A stretch of DNA of 9,110 nt from Aquifex sp. (lineage in GTDB: Bacteria; Aquificota; Aquificia; Aquificales; Aquificaceae), in NCBI GenBank assembly GCA_003978875.1, contig QNXQ01000020.1:1-9110 (forward strand), read 5' to 3'. Below are positions 6,931-9,110 of the stretch, one piece after another; positions within the stretch are counted from its first letter, which is position 1; the number at the start of each line of letters is the position of its first letter. The translations under genes were made by a program, and so were the position numbers. Below the pieces are notes generated by a model. That model was given only the letters and a program-made list of their open reading frames with translations, was not told the DNA's origin and searched no databases.

Positions 6931-6948
6931 TTTAAGTATAGACTTAAA
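6931..6948 (-). promoter_or_regulatory. Small inverted repeat and possible -10 box in the mltG-CobW gap
   Basis: TTTAAGT (6931-6937) and ACTTAAA (6942-6948) form a perfect 7-bp inverted repeat with a 4-base centre, starting 5 bases upstream of the CobW-type start codon. Read on the - strand the centre contains TATACT (6940-6935), one base from the -10 consensus. There is no convincing -35 box. It could be a weak internal promoter giving an almost leaderless transcript, an operator, or a weak hairpin. All pairs but two are A-T, so a chance occurrence is quite possible. Confidence 0.28.
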
Positions 6949-6955
6949 GAAAGAT

Positions 6956-7936
6956 TTACCGACCTGCTTTCCTCATATTTCTCAGATGCTCTACGTAAGT
7001 TCTGGAAAAGTAATGTTTGCGCCCGTACCTGTCTGCAACGAAGTAAAGGTAGTCGACATCTGCGGGATAAAGTGCAGCTTTTAGAGAAGCAAGACCGGGA
7101 TTGGATATAGGTCCAGGAGGAAGTCCGTAATACATATAGGTGTTGTACGGGTCGTCGAGTTTATAAAATTTTTTCAACAATTTTCCCTTCCAGAAACCAT
7201 TTCTTTTTGCAGCGTATATGACCGTAGGGTCTATTTGTAGTTTCATACCCCTTTTTAAACGGTTGTAAATTACGGCTGCTATTAACGGTTTTTCCTTATC
7301 CAGGAAAGTTTCCTTTTCTACCATAGAAGCTACAGTTACCCAGGTCTCCATTGAGAGATTTTTCTTTTTTAACTCTCTTCTCATTTCCTCGGTTTTAGAA
7401 AGGAAGTTTTTATACATAACATCTATTACCTTCAGAGGATGAGTATTCCTTGAAAAATAGTAGGTATCCGGAAATAGGAAGCCTTCCATAGAGGGAACAT
7501 TAAGATTGTATTTCTCGGCTACCTTTTCCGATAGTGCGTATTTTAAGAAATCTTCTCCATTACATATATTGTTTTTCTCCAGATTTTTAGCTATTTCAAA
7601 AAGGTCATCGCCCTCCTTTACGGTAATTTTGTAAAGTTTAGTTTTACCTTCTTCGAGGATTTTATACACATCGTAAACACTCAGGAAACCTTTAAACTCA
7701 TATTCCCCCGCTTCCAATTTACTTCTTGTAAATGCATGAAGAATTAAAAAGTAGTATTTTGAACTTATAATTCCCTCATTTTCCAGTTTTTTTGCAATAT
7801 CGGGAACCGGTGTACCGTATTTAATCTCAACTACTTTAGGTTCTATATATATTGGTTTTACAATTTCATAAGCCACATACCCTATAGCGCCCAATACCGC
7901 GAGTAGATAAAAGAAAGAAAAAAGTAGTTTTCTCAA
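6956..7936 (-). CDS. mltG: Endolytic murein transglycosylase MltG
   Basis: This inner-membrane enzyme (formerly YceG) cuts nascent peptidoglycan glycan strands and is thought to release them from synthesis complexes. The 326-residue protein has a short basic N-terminus and one membrane anchor (about 4-25), so the catalytic part faces the periplasm. A LysM-like segment with KEGDDLFEIA (about 107-116) comes next, followed by the YceG domain. Its marks are MEGFLFPDTYYF (150-161), ASMVEKET with catalytic E207, IDPTVIYA (235-242), YNTYMYYGLPPGPISNPG (264-281), and YLYFVAD with FSRTYVEH near the end. The start is TTG (7936-7934), overlapping the tlyA TGA by 4 nt (TTGA). An in-frame stop codon lies immediately upstream, and a strong ribosome binding site precedes the TTG, so this start is well supported. 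It is the third gene of the - strand block. Confidence 0.95.
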   Translation of the reverse strand: MRKLLFSFFYLLAVLGAIGYVAYEIVKPIYIEPKVVEIKYGTPVPDIAKKLENEGIISSKYYFLILHAFTRSKLEAGEYEFKGFLSVYDVYKILEEGKTKLYKITVKEGDDLFEIAKNLEKNNICNGEDFLKYALSEKVAEKYNLNVPSMEGFLFPDTYYFSRNTHPLKVIDVMYKNFLSKTEEMRRELKKKNLSMETWVTVASMVEKETFLDKEKPLIAAVIYNRLKRGMKLQIDPTVIYAAKRNGFWKGKLLKKFYKLDDPYNTYMYYGLPPGPISNPGLASLKAALYPADVDYLYFVADRYGRKHYFSRTYVEHLRNMRKAGR

Positions 7937-8709
7937 TCAACCTCCTCCTCTAAAGCCCTATTAACGGCTTCTTCTATATTAATTTCACTCCCTCTTTTAC
8001 TTGCAAGAACGAAAAATTCTTCGTTTCCCTTAGTTCCCTTCGGTCTTGCCTTTGTAATTCCAAGAATCTTAAACCCTTCATCTCTTAGGAAATTTATCAC
8101 TTTTTCAAGAGCTTCCCTTTTATGTTCTATTTCTCTCACTATTCCCTTTTTAACTTTCCTGGGACACAGTTCAAATTGAGGCTTTACGAGAACCAGAAGC
8201 AAACCCTCTTCCTTTAGAAAAGGAAATACGGAAGGAAGTACTTTTGTAGAAGAAATGAACGAAACATCACAGGTAATGATATCTACCTTTTCCGGAATAT
8301 GCCTGTTTGTAAGCTCCCTTGCATCTGTTTCTTCGTAGAGAATTACTCTCGGGTCATATCTGAGTTTATAGTCCATTTGTCCTTTGCCTACATCTACAGC
8401 GTAAACTTTTTGGGCGCCGTGCTTTAACATACAATCTGTAAAGCCACCTGTGGAAGACCCTACGTCAAGAGCTATTTTCCCTTTCAAATCAAGATTAAAC
8501 TTTTTTATCGCCCACTCTAATTTTTCTCCTCCCCTCGATACATACTTGGGTAGCTCCTTTACTTCTACTTTTTCATCTCCTTTCAACTTATAGCTGGGTT
8601 TATCTATAACCCTTCCGTTTACGAGAACTTGTCCTGCCATTATGACAGCCTGTGCCTTTTCACGGGAAGGAACCAGTCCCATTTCGGTTAGGTATTTATC
8701 GAGTCTCAT
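7933..8709 (-). CDS. tlyA: TlyA-family rRNA (cytidine-2'-O)-methyltransferase
   Basis: This 258-residue protein has an S4 RNA-binding domain followed by an FtsJ/RrmJ-type SAM-dependent methyltransferase. The S4 part (about 1-50) shows MRLDKYLTEMGL, SREKAQAVIMAGQVLVNG. The linker and catalytic part shows YVSRGGEKL (57-64), the SAM loop DVGSSTGGFTD (82-92), AVDVGKGQ (104-111), CDVSFIS (147-153), LVKPQFE (174-180) and GNEEFF (228-233). The likely catalytic set is K63, D148, K176 and E231. Mycobacterial TlyA methylates 16S C1409 and 23S C1920, and these modifications matter for capreomycin sensitivity. Enzymes with a short N-terminus often modify only 23S rRNA; which applies here is not known. 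The old name haemolysin is misleading. It lies 22 bp after yicC and overlaps mltG by 4 nt. No Shine-Dalgarno sequence is visible, and the ATG is set by the S4 domain start. Confidence 0.94.
   Translation of the reverse strand: MRLDKYLTEMGLVPSREKAQAVIMAGQVLVNGRVIDKPSYKLKGDEKVEVKELPKYVSRGGEKLEWAIKKFNLDLKGKIALDVGSSTGGFTDCMLKHGAQKVYAVDVGKGQMDYKLRYDPRVILYEETDARELTNRHIPEKVDIITCDVSFISSTKVLPSVFPFLKEEGLLLVLVKPQFELCPRKVKKGIVREIEHKREALEKVINFLRDEGFKILGITKARPKGTKGNEEFFVLASKRGSEINIEEAVNRALEEEVD
7941..7950 (-). promoter_or_regulatory. Strong Shine-Dalgarno sequence for the TTG start of mltG
   Basis: On the - strand GAGGAGGAGG lies 4 nt before the TTG start of mltG (7 nt from the inner GGAGG copy). It is encoded by the Glu-Glu-Glu codons near the end of tlyA. 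It decides the start, because TTG is the first possible start after an in-frame stop. It is the only textbook Shine-Dalgarno sequence at any start in the window. Confidence 0.8.
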
Positions 8710-8731
8710 AAAAATTTAAAATAGTTTTCCC

Positions 8732-9110
8732 TTATTCTACGTTCGCAGCTTGTTGCTTGATTTTATCTATCTCACTTTTTACCTCAACTGTGTACTCGGA
8801 AAAATCTGGAATCTTATTTCCAAGTGTGGTTATTTCCCTGTGCATTTCTTGGGCGAGAAACTCTAACTTTTTACCTACTTCTCCATCGCTTTCAAGAAGT
8901 TTCTTAAACCTCTCTATATGGGTTTTTAACCTTTGGACTTCTTCATTCACATCGTATTTTTCAAGAAGAAACATGAGCTCGTTTAGAACCGTGGGATGTT
9001 CTTCCGGAAGATTTAAAGCGTTAGCCCTTTCGAGAACTCTATTTTTAATTTTTTCTTTTACAAGTTCTTTATTTTTATCCAGAATATTTACGATTTTTTC
9101 AATTTTATTT
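8732..9110 (-). CDS. yicC: YicC/YloC-family endoribonuclease, C-terminal part (5' end outside window)
   Basis: The frame is open from the stop at 8732 to the right edge of the window, so the gene continues beyond 9110. The ATG at 8974 is internal: upstream codons (reading VLERANALNLPEEHPTVLNEL) match the helical region that precedes it in the family. The C-terminal DUF1732 domain is clear, with KYDVNEEVQRLKTHI, then GKKLEFLAQEMHREITTLG, and the ending KSEIDKIKQQAANVE. YicC in E. coli and YloC in B. subtilis have been linked to endoribonuclease activity and mRNA or sRNA turnover. In many bacteria the gene sits next to gmk and rpoZ, which may lie beyond the edge. Here it leads into tlyA with a 22-bp gap and is the furthest upstream gene of the - strand block that can be seen. 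Confidence 0.9.
   Translation of the reverse strand, partial: NKIEKIVNILDKNKELVKEKIKNRVLERANALNLPEEHPTVLNELMFLLEKYDVNEEVQRLKTHIERFKKLLESDGEVGKKLEFLAQEMHREITTLGNKIPDFSEYTVEVKSEIDKIKQQAANVE

Noticed and set aside
8710..8731. A/T-rich gap before tlyA as a promoter
   Set aside because: The 22-bp stretch is simple A and T runs with no paired -35 and -10 boxes; operon read-through from yicC is simpler.

Overview
The window reads like a gene-dense stretch of a thermophilic Gram-negative bacterium, most probably of the Aquificales. Three things point there: moderately AT-rich DNA, proteins rich in Lys, Glu and Ile with few Gln, and very tight gene packing with almost no non-coding DNA. Gram-negative character comes from the LptF/LptG-type permease. 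The lineage call is an inference from style and cannot be settled without a search. I see no mobile element, CRISPR array, tRNA or rRNA.

Left part (1-1668). A 5'-truncated gene on the + strand encodes the C-terminal part of a large protein related to 2-hydroxyacyl-CoA dehydratase components and activases (COG3580/COG3581 type). Its frame is broken near 481-484, and the family-like C-terminus continues in another frame to 659. Facing it on the - strand is a two-gene unit, yggS (pyridoxal-phosphate homeostasis) followed by a short ModE-like DNA-binding protein, joined by a TGATG overlap. yggS is divergent from tpiA across only 29 bp. That gap is bracketed by a perfect 9-bp inverted repeat which contains both start codons.

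Middle and right part (1666-9110). tpiA (triosephosphate isomerase) is the only complete + strand gene. Its 3' end overlaps the end of the - strand block by 42 bp, and a 9-bp-stem hairpin sits exactly in that tail-to-tail junction. The - strand block runs from the right edge leftward: yicC (partial), tlyA, mltG, a CobW/COG0523 GTPase, deoC, a DinG/XPD-type helicase and an LptF/LptG-type permease. Spacings range from 4-nt overlaps to 29 bp, so it is probably one long operon, perhaps with a weak internal promoter before the CobW gene. The functions are mixed: RNA processing, rRNA methylation, peptidoglycan cleavage, metal handling, deoxyribose catabolism, DNA repair and LPS export. Such mixed operons are typical of Aquificales-like genomes and do not make an obvious pathway.

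No clearly new system is visible. The points most worth checking are the frameshift near 481, the inverted repeat over the divergent start codons, the hairpin at the tpiA/permease junction, and the near absence of Shine-Dalgarno sequences. The clear exception is mltG, which starts with TTG behind a very strong ribosome binding site.
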